A stretch of DNA of 64,000 nt from the NCBI GenBank assembly GCA_022495995.1, contig JAFEMH010000073.1, forward strand, positions 92,001 to 156,000, read 5' to 3'. Origin of the DNA: Adenophora triphylla var. japonica. Taxonomy: Eukaryota > Streptophyta > Magnoliopsida > Asterales > Campanulaceae. Under the pieces are notes generated by a model. The model ran no database searches. It saw nothing but the letters and a program-made list of their open reading frames with translations, and had not been told where the DNA came from. Below, piece after piece: positions 10,700 to 22,416 of the stretch (position 1 is the first letter of the stretch; every line of letters starts with the position of its first letter). The position numbers and the translations under genes were made by a program.

Positions 10700-13600
10700 T
10701 CTATATAATATATAAAAAGAGAAATATTTTATGCCCTCACATTAATCCATGTCACTAATATGACATGTCATTATGTGATTCTCCCATTGATCTATTATTT
10801 CCTATATAAATCAAGTGGTTAAATTTGGAAATCTGTCAAGGGTATTTTAGTCATTTACATTCATGACATAAATGTAGATATTAGACATTGAAATCAACAT
10901 CAAGTGCTTTTGATTGGATGCCTTAATTTACAAAAAAAAAATTCTCCCAAATTCTTTGACCTCAATTATTTTATAATAAATTAATTTTAAAAAAAAATTT
11001 ACACCAAAATTCATAATTTTTTTTCTCTACAAATAGAGACTAATTTCATTTGATTCGGACACAGAAATAAATATTATTTCTTGAATATAAATCAAATATT
11101 TTATAATAAATTATTATTTTTTCCACCTAAAACCATTAAAAAGTTTCCTCCAAAAATAGATATTACTTTCATTTGATTCGTACAAAAAAAAATCCTCTTC
11201 TATGAAGTGCATGTCAATATTCTAAAAAGTAAATATAGTATAAATAGGTAATTTGAAAGAAGGAGAGGAAGAAGTGGGTTGGGTTTGATGAGGGAGTTTA
11301 GTATTTGGAAAAAAAAACCATTAAACACATTGTTAGTTATTTTTTGATTTTGATTTTTCTTCTCAAAATTAAATAAGTTAAATTGAAAAAGAATATTATA
11401 ATTTTGTTTATGATGAGTTTATGTAAACAAATATGATATTTATTTAAAAGAATCCACTTTTTTGAATATAAATCAAATATTTTATAATAAATTATTTTTT
11501 TTATATTTTTCCACCAAAAATCATAAAAAAAATTCCTCAAAAAATAGAGACTACTTTCATTCGATTTGGACAGAAAAAAGAAATCCTGTTCTTTGAAGTG
11601 CATGTCAATCTATATAATATATAAAAAGAGAAACATTTTATGCCCTCACATTAAGCCATGTCTCTATTATGACATGGCATTATGTGATTCTCCCATTGGT
11701 CTATTATTTTCTATATAAATCAAATGGTTAAATTTGGAAATCTGTCAAGGGTATTTTAGTCATTTACGTTCATGACATAAATGTAGATATTAGACATTGA
11801 AATCAACATCAAGTGCTTTTGATTGGATGCCTTAATTTACAAAAAAAAATTCTCCCAAATTCTTTGACCTCAATTATTTTATAATAAATTAATTTTTAAA
11901 AAAAAAATTACAACAAAATTCATAATTTGTTTTCCTCTACAAATAGAGACTAATTTCATTTGGTTCGTACACAGAAAAAATATTCTTTCTTGAATATAAA
12001 TCAAATATTTTATAATAAATTATTTTTTTTAATTTTTTTCACCTAAAACCATTAAAAAAATTCCTCCAAAAATAGATATTACTTTCATTTGATTCGTACA
12101 AAAAAAAACCCCTTTTCTATGAAGTGCATGTCAATATTTTAAAAAATAAATATAGTATAAATAGGTAGTTTGAAAGAGGGAGAGAAAGAAGTGGGTTGGG
12201 TTTGATGAGGGAGTTTAGTGTTTGGAAAAAAAAAATCATTAAACACATTGTTAGTTATTTTTTGATTTTGATTTTTCTTCTCAAAATTAAATAAGTTAAA
12301 TTGAAAAAGAATATTATAATTTTGTTTATGATGAGTTAATGTAAACAAATATGATATTTATTAAAAAAATCCTCTTTTTTGAATATAAATCAAGTATTTA
12401 ATAATAAATTATTTTTTTTATATTTTTCCACCAAAAATCATAAAAAAAATTCTTCCAAAAATAGAGACTACGTTCATTCGATTTGAACAGAAGAAAGAAA
12501 TCCTCTTCTTTGAAGTGCATGTGAATTTATATAATATATAAAAATAGAAACATTTTATGTCCTCACATTAAGCCATGTCACTATTATGACATGGCATTAT
12601 GTGATTCTCCCATTGGTCTATTATTTTCTATATAAATCAAGTAGTTAAATTTGGAATTCTGTCAAGGATATTTTAGTCATTTACGTTCATGACTTAAATG
12701 TAGATATTAGACATTGAAATCAACATCAAGTGCTTTTAATTGGATGCCTTAATTTACAAAAAAAAAAATTCTCCCAAATTCTTTGACCTCAATTATTAAA
12801 TAATATATTAATTTTTTTTAAAAAAAAAATTTACACCAAAATTCATAATTTTTTTTCCTCTACAAATAGAGACTAATTTCATTTGATTCGGACATAGAAA
12901 AAAATCTTCTTTCTTGAATATAAATCAAATATTTTATAATAAATTATTTTATTTAATTTTTTTCCACCTAAAACCATTAAAAAATTTCCTCCAAAAATAG
13001 ATATTACTTTCATTTGATTCCTACAAAAAAATCCTCTTCTATGAAGTGCATGTCAATATTCTAAAAAATAAATATAGTATAAATAGGTAGTTTGAAAGAG
13101 GGAGAGGAAGAAGTGGGTTGGGTTTGATGAGGGAGTTTAGTGTTTGGAAAAAAAAATCATTAAACACATTGTTAGTTATTTTTTGATTTTGATTTTTCTT
13201 CTCAAAATTAAATAAGTTAAATTGAAAAAGAATATTATAAATTTGTTTATGATGAGTTAATGTAAACAAATATGATATTTATTTTAAAGAATCCTCTTTT
13301 TTGAATATAAATCGAATATTTTATAATAATTTTTTTTTTATATTTTTCCACCAAAAATCATAAAAAAAATTCTTCCAAAAATAGAGACTACTTTCATTCG
13401 ATTTGGACAGAAAAAAGAAATCATGTTCTTTGAAGTGCATGTCAATCTATATAATATATAAAAAGAGAAACATTTTATGCTCTCACATTAAGCCATGTCC
13501 CCATTGGTCTATTATTTCCTATATAAATCAAGTGGTTAAATTTGGAAATCTGTCAAGGGTATTTTAGTCATTTACGTTCATGATATAAATGTAGATATTA

Positions 13601-16316
13601 GACATTGAAATCAACATCAAGTGCTTTTGATTGGATGCCTTAATTTACAAAAAAAAAATTCTCCCAAATTCTTTGACCTCAATTATTTTATAATAAATTA
13701 ATTTTTAAAAAAAAAATTACACCAAAATTCATAATTTGTTTTCCTCTACAAATAGAGAATAATTTCATTTGATTCGTACACAGAAAAAAATATTCTTTCT
13801 TGAATATAAATCAAATATTTTATAATAAATTATTTTTTTTTAATTTTTTCCACCTAAAACTATTAAAAAAATTCCTTCAAAAATAGATATTACTTTTATT
13901 TGATTCGTACAAAAAAAATCCTCTTCTATGAAGTGCATGTCAATATTCTAAAAAATAAATATAGTATAAATAGGTAGTTTGAAAGAGGTAGAGGAAGAAG
14001 TGGGTTGGGTTTGATGAGGGAGTTTAGTGTTTGGAAAAAAAAAATCATTAAACACATTGTTAGTTATTTTTTGATTTTGATTTTTCATCTCAAAATTAAA
14101 TAAGTTTAATTGAAAAAGAATATTATAATTTTATTTAGGATGAGTTAATGTAAACAAATATGAAATTTATTAAAAAAAAAATCCTCTTTTTTGAATATAA
14201 ATCAAGTATTTAATAATAAATTTTTTTTATATATTTTTCCACAAAAAATCATAAAAAAAATTCTTCCAAAAATAAAGACTACTTTCATTCGATTAGGACA
14301 GAAGAAAGAAATTCTCTTCTTTGAAGTGTATGTCAATCTATATAATATATAAAAATAGAAACATTTTATGCCCTCACATTAAGCCATGTCACTATTATGA
14401 CATGGCATTATGTGATTCTCCCATTGGTCTATTATTTCCTATATAAATCAAGTAGTTAAATTTTGAAATCTGTCAAGGGTATTTTAGTCATTTACGTTCA
14501 TGACATAAATCTAGATATTAGACATTGAAATCAACATCAAGTGCTTTTGATTGGATGCCTTAATTTACAAAAAAAAATTCTCCCAAATTCTTTGACCTCA
14601 ATTATTTTATAATAAATTAATTTTTTTTTAAAAAAAAATTTACACCAAAATTCATAATTTGTTTTCCTCTACAAATAGAGACTAATTTCATTTGATTCGT
14701 ACACAGAAAAAAATTATCTTTCTTCAATATAAATCAAATATTTTATAATAATTTTTTTTTAATTTTTTTCCACCTAAAACCATTAAAAAAATTCCTCCAA
14801 AAATAGATATTACTTTAATTTGATTCGTACAAAAAAAATCCTCTTCTATGAAGTGCATGTCAATATTCTAAAAAATAAATATAGTATAAATAGGTAGTTT
14901 GAAAGAGGGAGAGGAAGAAGTGGGTTGGATTTGATGAGGGAGTTTAGTGTTTGGAAAAAATAATCATTAAACACATTGTTAGTTATTTTTTGATTTTGAT
15001 TTTTCTTTTCAAAATTAAATAAGTTAAATTGAAAAAGAATATAATAATTTTGTTTATTATGAGTTAATATAAACAAATATGATATTTATTAAAAAAAAAT
15101 CCTCTTTTTTGAATATAAATCAAGTATTTAATAATAAATTATTTTTTTATATATTTTTCCACCAAAAATCATAAAAAAAATTCTTCCAAAAATAGAGACT
15201 ACTTTCATTCGATTTGGACAGAAGAAAGAAACCCTCTTCTTTGAAGTGCATGTCAATATATATAATATATAAAAATAGAAACATTTTATGCCCTCACATT
15301 AAGCCATGTCACTATTATGACATGGCATTATGTGATTCTCCCATTGGTCTATTATTTCCTATATAAATCAAGTGGTTAAATTTGGAAATCTGTGAAGGAT
15401 ATTTTAGTCATTTACATTCATGACATAAATGTAGATATTAGAAATTGAAATCAAAATCAAGTGCTTTTGATTGGATGCCTTAATTTACAAAAAAAAAATT
15501 CTCCCAAATTCTTTGACCTCAATTATTTTATAATAAATTAATTTTTAAAAAAACAAATTTACACCAAAATTCATAATTTTTTTTTTCTCTACAAATAGAG
15601 ACTAATTTCATTTGATTCGAACACAGAAATAAATAATCTTTCTTGAATATAAATCAAATATTTTATAATAAATTACTTTTTTTTCCACCTAAAACCATTA
15701 AAATTAAAGTTTCCTCCAAAAATAAATATTACTTTTATTTGATTCGTACAAAAAAAAATCCTCTTCTATGAAGTGCATGTCAATATTCTAAAAAGTAAAT
15801 ATAGTATAAATAGGTAATTTGAAAGAGGGAGAGGAAGAAGTGAGTTGGTTTGATGAGGGAGTTTAGTATTTGAAAAAAAAAATCATTAAACACATTGTTA
15901 GTTATTTTTTGATTTTGATTTTTCTTCTCAAAATTAAATAAGTTAAATTGAAAAAGAATATTATAATTTTGTTTATGATGAGTTTATGTAAACAAATATG
16001 ATATTTATTTAAAAGAATCCTCTTTTTTGAATATAAATCAAATATTTTATAATAAATTATCTTTTTATATTTTTCCACCAAAAATCATAAAAAAATTCCT
16101 TCAAAAATAGAGACTACTTTCATTCGATTTGGACAGAAAAAAGAAATCATGTTCTTTGAAGTGCATGTCAATCTATATAATATATAAAAAGAGAAACATT
16201 TTATGCTCTCACATTAAGCCATGTCCCCATTGGTCTATTATTTCCTATATAAATCAAGTGGTTAAATTTGGAAATCTGTCAAGGGTATTTTAGTCATTTA
16301 CGTTCATGATATAAAT
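10700..16316. repeat. Tandem array, six units of about 0.9 kb plus a partial seventh
   Basis: Unit starts are near 10700, 11609, 12526, 13446, 14337, 15257 and 16172, spacings 891-920 bp. The seventh stops at 16316. Each unit begins TCTATATAATATATAAAA or a close variant and soon has CCATGTC-ACTATTAT-GACATGG, a stem-loop. Units starting at 13446 and 16172 lack that loop. Inside each unit a diverged segment of about 100-150 bp (AATATAAATCAAATATTTTA, then a CTACTTTCATT-like word) recurs three times. Two unit types can be seen. Type A (starts 10700, 12526, 15257) has AAAGAATCC and ends near TGTTCTTTGAAGTGCATG. Type B (11609, 13446, 14337) has AATCAAGTATTTAATAATAA and ends near CTCTTCTTTGAAGTG. 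The order is A B A B B A. Repeated open frames of 69-88 codons on the minus strand are part of the repeat. Confidence 0.9.
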
Positions 16317-18337
16317 GTGTACTCTTCTACACACATTTATCAAAAATAATTATGATACACCACAGATGAGCTTGAACTCGAAAGGAAATTGTGCTTCCTC
16401 TTTTTTTCCCTTCAAGAGTTAAAAATCAAAGATTTGTAGTAATATGTGTCAAAGATACAAGTAACTATTGATCATCCGTAAATGTGTATCCATGATTCAA
16501 CCAACTGATATAAAACGAAACTGAAAGTACGATACAGTTACAGAGTAGCGGTGGTCTTATCTAAACGAAACTGAAAGTACGAAACTGAAAGTACGATACA
16601 GTGATTTTATTTTTATCTTTAGTTTATGGTGTTTGTTGGACGAAATGTTATGAACAGATAGATATCCGCATAATGAAATTCCCCTGACATACTTTCCTTT
16701 TTTATATTGGTGCGAATTTTTCTGTTGGTTTTGCCCACTATTTTATTGTTTCTGGTTCTTTAACTTGCTTTAAATGATCCATTTATTTCGATATATAAAT
16801 ACTGTGCATAAATTTGATGTGGTTCTTTTGCCATATTTTATGTTGGTCTCTGAATTTGATATTTTGAGCTTGATTGGATTACTCAAAAGTTTGGGAATTT
16901 GATGGACAATAATATATGGGTAGACCTCTGCGTGAATGGGATTGACTGTATTTCAGAGACTTGAAATTGTAATTATCTGATCAAGGTAGAAGTGAGCTAG
17001 GAGAAGCGCGGGATAAGTACAAATTAACTGTCTAATGTTACCCCAAATGAATCATTAGGAATATATGTTGGTGCTCTTAAAATGTTGGTAACAGGCATCA
17101 TCTTTTATCACAATCTAATTAATCCCTAAGGGATTCAACATCAAAATTCATAGTCCATTACTCCATTGGCCACTCAACACTGCAGGAACTAATAATGCAT
17201 ATACTCCGTTCTTCTTGGCCTTGAAACAACAATTGGTTTCTATCTTTTTCTGTTCTCCCCAAGTTGTTTTTGTTTTACATAGTTTAGGGTTGTCATATGA
17301 ATGCTTTAGAAACTGTAACTAAGATGAAATGTATATTATTGCACATTGAGTTGTATTGATCACATTCTTCTACTCTGGATTTCCTCAGAGAGGAGAAGAA
17401 TAGACTTTTTTCATTTAATCATAAAACATTCTCTTTGGTAGCAAACTATCAATATATCTACCCTGTTACCAGATTGTTCAGATGTGATCCTGCCATCCTG
17501 GCCACACTATATAATCATGACACATAATAGAATACTTTGCCTATCTTGAAATGTGAATGATTGTTCTAACCTAAATGATTTTAGCCTAATTTTTTTATGT
17601 TTGTTTTATGTGTAGGTGCGGACATGATGCAATTGTAGTTTAAACAAGCAAAGAAGGAGCAAAGCAGGAGAAAGACTTTGGTTTTGTTACGTATTTTGAT
17701 TTGGTTACTCTGTAACTATGTTATTATTCAATCGTACTAAATCAATTGCCTTTGAATTGTATGAATTGAATTTGATGTGGAGCAAGAGGGTGAAAGTTTT
17801 TGGTTTTGTAACTCTGTTTACATTATAAAGCTTTGAGCTTTATACATTCTCGAATGAATTCTTGATTCATAGGAATGGGTCATTGTATATATTGTATCTT
17901 CCTTAATCCTTATGCTCAGCTGCCAAGATGTTTTCATGTTGCAGTGTTGCACTCATACAGTGATCGTACGGCTTCCTAATGTACTGACATACATTGTTGT
18001 TCTTCCTCTATTTATGCCCTTTCTACTTCTTCTTATATCTGATTTATTTTCATTGTTATTCACTCGGTAAACTGACTCGAATCGGGTTTACCCTACTCGA
18101 CTCGGTCTCACCCAACTCTACATGGCATATTCGCTTCGAACCCAGAAACCCGCCGAGCTCAATTCCAAATACCTGAGTCAAACTCGGCAGGTCTCATAGC
18201 AACTCGACTCGACCCGTGGAAACTCGACTCGATATTTTTTCATTGTAGTCTCGACTCGAACTCAACCATAGTTTTAAGATTCTCTATCTCTAAAAATGCT
18301 TTGCATCAGTTTTTCTTAATTGATTAGCTTTTTTATT
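16317..18337. other. Non-coding interior of the Helitron candidate, possible terminal exon
   Basis: Contains short repeats of AAACGAAACTGAAAGTACGA (16515-16600). At 17615 a polypyrimidine tract and TGTGTAG look like a splice acceptor, followed by a very short open stretch, a stop codon and UTR-like DNA to about 17910. This could be the last exon and 3' UTR of another captured gene, which I cannot name. A stretch rich in ACTCGACTCGG words lies at 18060-18260. Confidence 0.35.
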
Positions 18338-18367
18338 CCCGTCGAATTTCGACGGGCTATGAACTAG
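18338..18367 (+). repeat. Helitron 3' terminus (hairpin and CTAG)
   Basis: Perfect inverted repeat CCCGTCGAATTTCGACGGG with a 1-nt loop, then CTATGAA-CTAG, then the host T. This form is characteristic of eudicot Helitron ends. Confidence 0.85.
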
Positions 18368-18507
18368 TAATATACTAAAAGTTGCATAACTTGTTAACAT
18401 TAAAAAAAAAAAAAAAAAAAAAAAAAAAGTGCTCTCTTTACTTCTACCTCACTTGTTTCATGGTAAAATTATACTACAATTGTCTCCTTATTTATAAAAG
18501 ATATTTA

Positions 18508-18996
18508 CTCCATCCGTTTTATCCAAAAAGACGCAAATTTGGATTTTGAGTTTTCCATTTGAAAAAACACATCTAAAATGGAAATATTTTAACACTTTAT
18601 TCATGTGACCTACTTGTCATACTAACAATAATTACCCATTTACTATTCCCTATCAGTGAGACGATGGGGGATAAGTTTCATCGTCGAGAGTGCGTAATAG
18701 CTCACTGGTCGAGCGCTCTTGCGCCGAAGATGAACGGGGCTAAGCATTCTGTCAAAGCCGTGGGATGCAAAAATACATCGGTAGGGGAGCGTTCCGCCTA
18801 GAGGGAAGCCCCCGAGCTAGCGAGAGTGGACAAAGCGGAAGCGAGAATGTCGGCTTGAGTAACGCAAACATTGGCAAGAATCTCACTTTCTCTCTCGGAC
18901 CCCACTTTTCATACTCACAACAATTACTCTTCCATACAATTTTCTTAATTTTCGTGTAAAATCAATTATGTGCCTTTTCGAATGGAGCGGAGGGAG
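18508..18996. mobile_element. Stowaway MITE interrupted by plastid rRNA sequence
   Basis: It starts CTCCATCCGTTTTATCC and ends GAATGGAGCGGAGGGAG, with TA at 18506-18507 and 18997-18998. Taking out the rRNA piece (18654-18882) leaves about 260 bp, a normal Stowaway size. MITE-like sequence resumes at 18881 (TCTCACTTTCTCTCTC). Confidence 0.8.
18654..18882 (+). pseudogene. Plastid 23S rRNA fragment (nuclear plastid DNA) with an internal deletion
   Basis: The words GTGCGTAATAGCTCACTGGT, GCGCCGAAGATGAACGGGGC, GGTAGGGGAGCGTTCCGCC and CGGCTTGAGTAACGCAAAC are bacterial/plastid-type 23S rRNA in the right order. The left part CAGTGAGACGATGGGGGATA, ending CGTCGAGAG at 18690, is from further upstream in the same rRNA. 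From my memory of the plastid gene, about 120 nt between the two parts is missing, joined at a shared GAGAG/AAGAG. It has no role as rRNA. It lies wholly inside a MITE. Confidence 0.85.
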
Positions 18997-19038
18997 TATT
19001 TTAGAACAAAAAGAAACTAAAAAAAGAACAATGTGATA

Positions 19039-19290
19039 TCCCCCCTTCCCATATTACCTTACCCATTTTGTTATTTTGTGCATCCCACTTTAAAGTTCCA
19101 CTTTACTAAAAAGGAAACTTTTTAATACTTCTTTATTCATGGAACTCACTTGTCATACAACACTTTTCAAATTCACTATTCTCTCCACTCATTCTCTCTC
19201 CTACCCACTCACAACTCCTACTTTAATAATATTATTCCTTATTTTTCGTTCTCAATAGTAAATGAGTAAGCTATTATGAATCGAAGGAAG
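19039..19290. mobile_element. Degenerate Stowaway-like MITE
   Basis: The left end TATCCCCCCTTCCC and the right end GAATCGAAGGAAGTA are weak inverted repeats. The interior has the CACTCATTCTCTCTCCTA words common to Stowaway copies here. Confidence 0.45.
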
Positions 19291-19623
19291 TATTTATTAG
19301 GGATATTTATTAGGGGACGGGGAATTGTGATAGTATTTATTAGGGAATGGGGAATACTATGGGTATTTTCATTTTCAACAGTAGACCTCCAGAGTAAGAC
19401 CAGTCCTAATGCACTTGCAATAATAAACAGGTTCATCATTCTAGAATTATGATGACCTTGGTGGGTGCCCGAGAGACATGAATAGATTTTTTGTATCACT
19501 CTGTGTAACAGAGTATATCACTAGTGATCCGCTCAGAATTATTAAGGCCGATATCATTCATCCGTGTATATGTCGTTGGATCAATTGTGATTATGGTACA
19601 TAGTACAGAGTAACATATAAGAT
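19291..19623. other. Intergenic DNA with short GTATTTATTAGGG repeats
   Basis: Three copies of a TATTTATTAGGG word occur at 19289-19350. No gene was seen. Confidence 0.5.
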
Positions 19624-19875
19624 CTGGATTTTAGGGGTGTAAATGGTTCGGTTTGGTTCGGTTTGGACAAATTTAGAGACCAAACCGCTAGTACTCGGTT
19701 TGGAAAAATCCCAAACCAAACCGAACCATGGAAAATTTCGAACCGAACCGAACCGAACCACCTCGGTTTGGTTCGGTTTGGTCTCAAACCGCGGTTCCAT
19801 TAAGCGGTTCAAACCGCGGTTTGGTTCGCGGTTCAAACCGCGGTTTGGTTCGCGGTTCAAACCATGTTCATACAC

Positions 19876-20884
19876 AATGCTCTCACTATTCTAATGTCAA
19901 CAAGCATGAAGCATGCTAGTTACTCTTTGTATTGTTATATTTAGGATGACAGAACTGCCCTATGCCTTACGAGCCTTCAGTGCATGAACTCGGGTAACAC
20001 TTGCACCAAAAACAAAAACAAAAATTGCACCAAAATAAAATCAGGTAACATACTCAAAGCACTAAAATAAATGGCAAGAACTGCTGGAACTTCACAATGG
20101 AAAAAATAAATCCCAGCTTCACATAAAGAAAATGGTACTCTTACTTAAGTCAAACCTGTGGAATTCCGGCATGTAGTGCTTTGCAAAGGTGGATCCACTA
20201 GCCAAAAGTCAAAATAAAAGAAACAGAAAGTAGATCATTGGCAACTTACGGTGGTGCGATGTTACAAAGCAAATGTAGAAAAAAAGATAACAAACTCCGC
20301 CTCCATGATGAATTGCAATGCACATTTTGAAAACAAACCACTTGTATGGTATCAAACTAATTATAAAATGATGAAAGACTTCATTGTCAGTCACCTTCAT
20401 AATTTACAAACAATCGGGAACAAAGAAACTCCTAACAAATTGAACACGTTTATCTGAACGCGAATAACGGAGGAAAAATTGATCGGGAAAGTGGATTGTT
20501 AGGGTTTCGATCGTGAGAATGAAGCCCTAATTGGTGATTTAGGGAGGCGGAGATAGGGTTTGAGAGGATTTGGGGGAAGGGTCTGAGACCCGATTTGAGG
20601 GTGGACTTGAGAGAGCAGAATGGTCAGACGGGCAGGGTGAGGCGGAATGAAGGGTGAGACGTGAGGTGAGGACGAGGATGAAGGAAGGAAGAGGAAGAGT
20701 GAGGTTCGTCTTCGCCGTCGGAAATGGCGGAGACCGAGAGAGAGAGAGATGAGAGCCGCATTGGGAAATTGAAAAGAAAGGATAAGGAAAGGATTTAGAT
20801 TTTATATTTTGTAATAAGTTAATTAGGTTAGGGTTTGAAAATCAACGGTGGAGATTAAATCAAAAATAATCAATGGTTAATATG
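19876..20884 (-). other. Gene-like cargo of the hAT element (possible captured 5' region)
   Basis: Read on the minus strand, 20760 to 20470 resembles the 5' UTR of a plant housekeeping gene: CT-rich tracts (TCTCTCTCTCTCGG), several CCCTAA words and higher GC. Lower down are an ATG in good context (about 20308, ATGGAGGCGGAG), a GTAAGT donor-like site at about 20250 and a possible 42-nt exon (20165-20206) between CTAG and GTTTGA. I cannot name the parent gene, and one implied intron (about 52 nt) is shorter than usual. The exon calls are tentative. Confidence 0.4.
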
Positions 20885-20892
20885 ACGGTTTG

Positions 20893-21010
20893 GGCGGTTC
20901 AGCTCGGTGGTTCGGTTTGACGGTTCAGCTCGGTGGTTCGGTTTGGCGGTTCAGCTCGGTGGTTCGGTTTGACGGTTCAGCTCGGTGGTTCGGTTTGGCG
21001 GTTCAGCTCG
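20893..21010. repeat. 26-bp minisatellite, 4.5 copies
   Basis: The unit GGCGGTTCAGCTCGGTGG plus TTCGGTTT alternates with a variant starting GACGG. It lies in the right arm of the hAT element and was probably expanded from its terminal words. The open frame across it is an artefact of the repeat. Confidence 0.92.
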
Positions 21011-21205
21011 AAATGGTTCGGTTTGGTTCGGTTTGGTTCGGTTTGGAGGAGTCAGACCACAAACCAAACCGAACCGCATGGTTTATAGAATTTTGAAATC
21101 GAGCTGAACCACTAAGGTATAAAAACCAAACCAAACCACGTGGTTTGGTTCGGTTCGGTCTCAAACCGCGGTTTGAACCGAACCGCTGACACCCCTACTG
21201 GATTT

Positions 21206-21638
21206 TGCCATTGCCAAATCTGTGGGCAGAGATTTGGAATTCCCTTTTCCGTGCATCTAACAAAATTAAACCACCACAATTTAAAATTAATTATATCACC
21301 AAAATAATGTAGCTACACTCAGTTTGCAAATCGTTATAGCTAGATCGATTGTTCAATCTAATCCTCAAATACTGTTTTCTTAACCGCCATATTACAAAAT
21401 TCAATCCAAGATAAATTACACAAATAAGCCAGAGAATATAATGAGACTTCTACAAAATACGTATGAAACAGCATCACATGAAAAATGCCTAAAGAATCAT
21501 TTGATTATGTAACAGAAAGCTTGCCTGTTTCAGATCCGATCTGTAATTAAATTTCAGTTCTCTACACTGCCGGCACTCTATGATTTTACAAAAATTGAGC
21601 ATCAATCAAATTTTGACGTCTTAGATCTGACCTTTTGA
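21206..21638. other. 3' flank of PRA1 gene 2
   Basis: AT-rich DNA that should contain the 3' UTR of the minus-strand PRA1 gene. No other feature was seen. Confidence 0.6.
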
Positions 21639-22301
21639 TCAAACGCGAGAGACCATTTCGGCGACGGCGGCGGAAGACACCGAACCACTGAGCCCCGAGA
21701 ACAATCCAGAACCAGGTAGCTCTTGATCATCTAGGAACAAATCCTCTGGATCTCTAAACGCGCCGTGGACGCACACAATCCCTAGCCCGATCAATGTAGC
21801 GGACATGAGAAGCGATCCGACGGACGTTAGGAAGATAACGATTACCGTTAACACGATCAGTACGCCTAGGGTTTCACGATCGGAGAAGGTGCGGCCGAAG
21901 AACACGACAGGCTGATCTGAGGGGCGGAAGAGGTAGAGGAAGAGCCAGGCGGCGAGGAGGGATATGAGAGTGAGGAGTGAGAAGGGATGGGAGAGGAGAG
22001 ACAAAGCGAGTACGGCGGCGAGTAAGGTCAGGTAGTTAACGCGAAAGTATGTGTAGTTTTTACGGATGCGCGTGGTAGCGTCGGAGAGGGATGTAGGCTT
22101 GGAGAAGGCGGTACGGTCGATGAGCTCGTACCATGGTTTGCGGCGGGAGAAGGCGCGGCGGAGGGAGTCGGAGAGGCGGCTTATGAAGGAACGGAGGGCG
22201 GGATTGGCGACTGGTAACGACAGGAGGGAGTAGGATGAGCCGCCGCCGGAGGAGGAGGTGGTGGGATTGGAGATCGGGATTGATTGGGAGGAGGAGGACA
22301 T
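21639..22301 (-). CDS. PRA1 family protein (prenylated Rab acceptor, B-type), second copy
   Basis: Intact single-exon gene of 220 codons, predicted to act in the endomembrane system as a Rab GTPase partner. A Ser/Gly-rich N-terminus (1-25) is followed by KPWYELIDRTAFSKP (55-69), TRIRKNYTYFRVNYL, two hydrophobic hairpins (about 88-125 and 143-178) and FRPSDQPVVFFGRTFSDRET between them, then HGAFRDPEDLF (179-189) and ELPGSG. It matches the paralogue at 4209-4925 through the core but not the N-terminus or C-terminal tail, so the pair is an old duplication. The ATG at 22301 is the only plausible start. A TATA-like motif lies about 105 bp upstream. The Helitron and hAT elements fill the space between the two paralogues. 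Confidence 0.94.
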   Translation of the reverse strand: MSSSSQSIPISNPTTSSSGGGSSYSLLSLPVANPALRSFISRLSDSLRRAFSRRKPWYELIDRTAFSKPTSLSDATTRIRKNYTYFRVNYLTLLAAVLALSLLSHPFSLLTLISLLAAWLFLYLFRPSDQPVVFFGRTFSDRETLGVLIVLTVIVIFLTSVGSLLMSATLIGLGIVCVHGAFRDPEDLFLDDQELPGSGLFSGLSGSVSSAAVAEMVSRV

Positions 22302-22404
22302 TGAGGGGAATTTGAGTAAAGAATAAGGGTAATTTAGGAAGAGTAGAAAGAGAAATTTTGGGAGTTTGGAGCGGTTGATGTTTGACTTGGTTTTAGTGAG
22401 GGTT

Positions 22405-22416
22405 CTTTATAAATAG
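22405..22416 (-). promoter_or_regulatory. TATA-like box of PRA1 gene 2
   Basis: CTATTTATAAAG on the minus strand about 105 bp upstream of the start codon. The sequence between is unremarkable leader. Confidence 0.5.

Larger units (their letters stand above)
19632..21197. mobile_element. hAT element with captured internal DNA (Pack-hAT candidate), 1566 bp
   Basis: The left end TAGGGGTGTAAATGGTTCGG and the right end CCGAACCGCTGACACCCCTA carry the terminal motif of the element at 1534-2175. The flanks are identical 8-bp duplications CTGGATTT (19624-19631 and 21198-21205), which prove that the two distant ends moved as one unit. The arms (19632-19875 and about 20885-21197) are made of GGTTCGGTTTGG words. 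Between them lies about 1 kb of unrelated DNA with a 5'-UTR-like GC-rich part. No transposase is present, so it depended on another hAT. Confidence 0.88.

Noticed and set aside
11337..15076. Repeated 69-88 codon minus-strand frames starting MFTLTHHKQ or similar
   Set aside because: They recur because the DNA is a tandem array. Composition is AT-driven and no domain or start context is present.
18765..18959. Open frame over the plastid rRNA piece
   Set aside because: It crosses from rRNA sequence into MITE sequence and cannot be a natural gene.
20890..21096. Open frame with repeated GSARWFGL
   Set aside because: Translation of the 26-bp minisatellite, not a protein.
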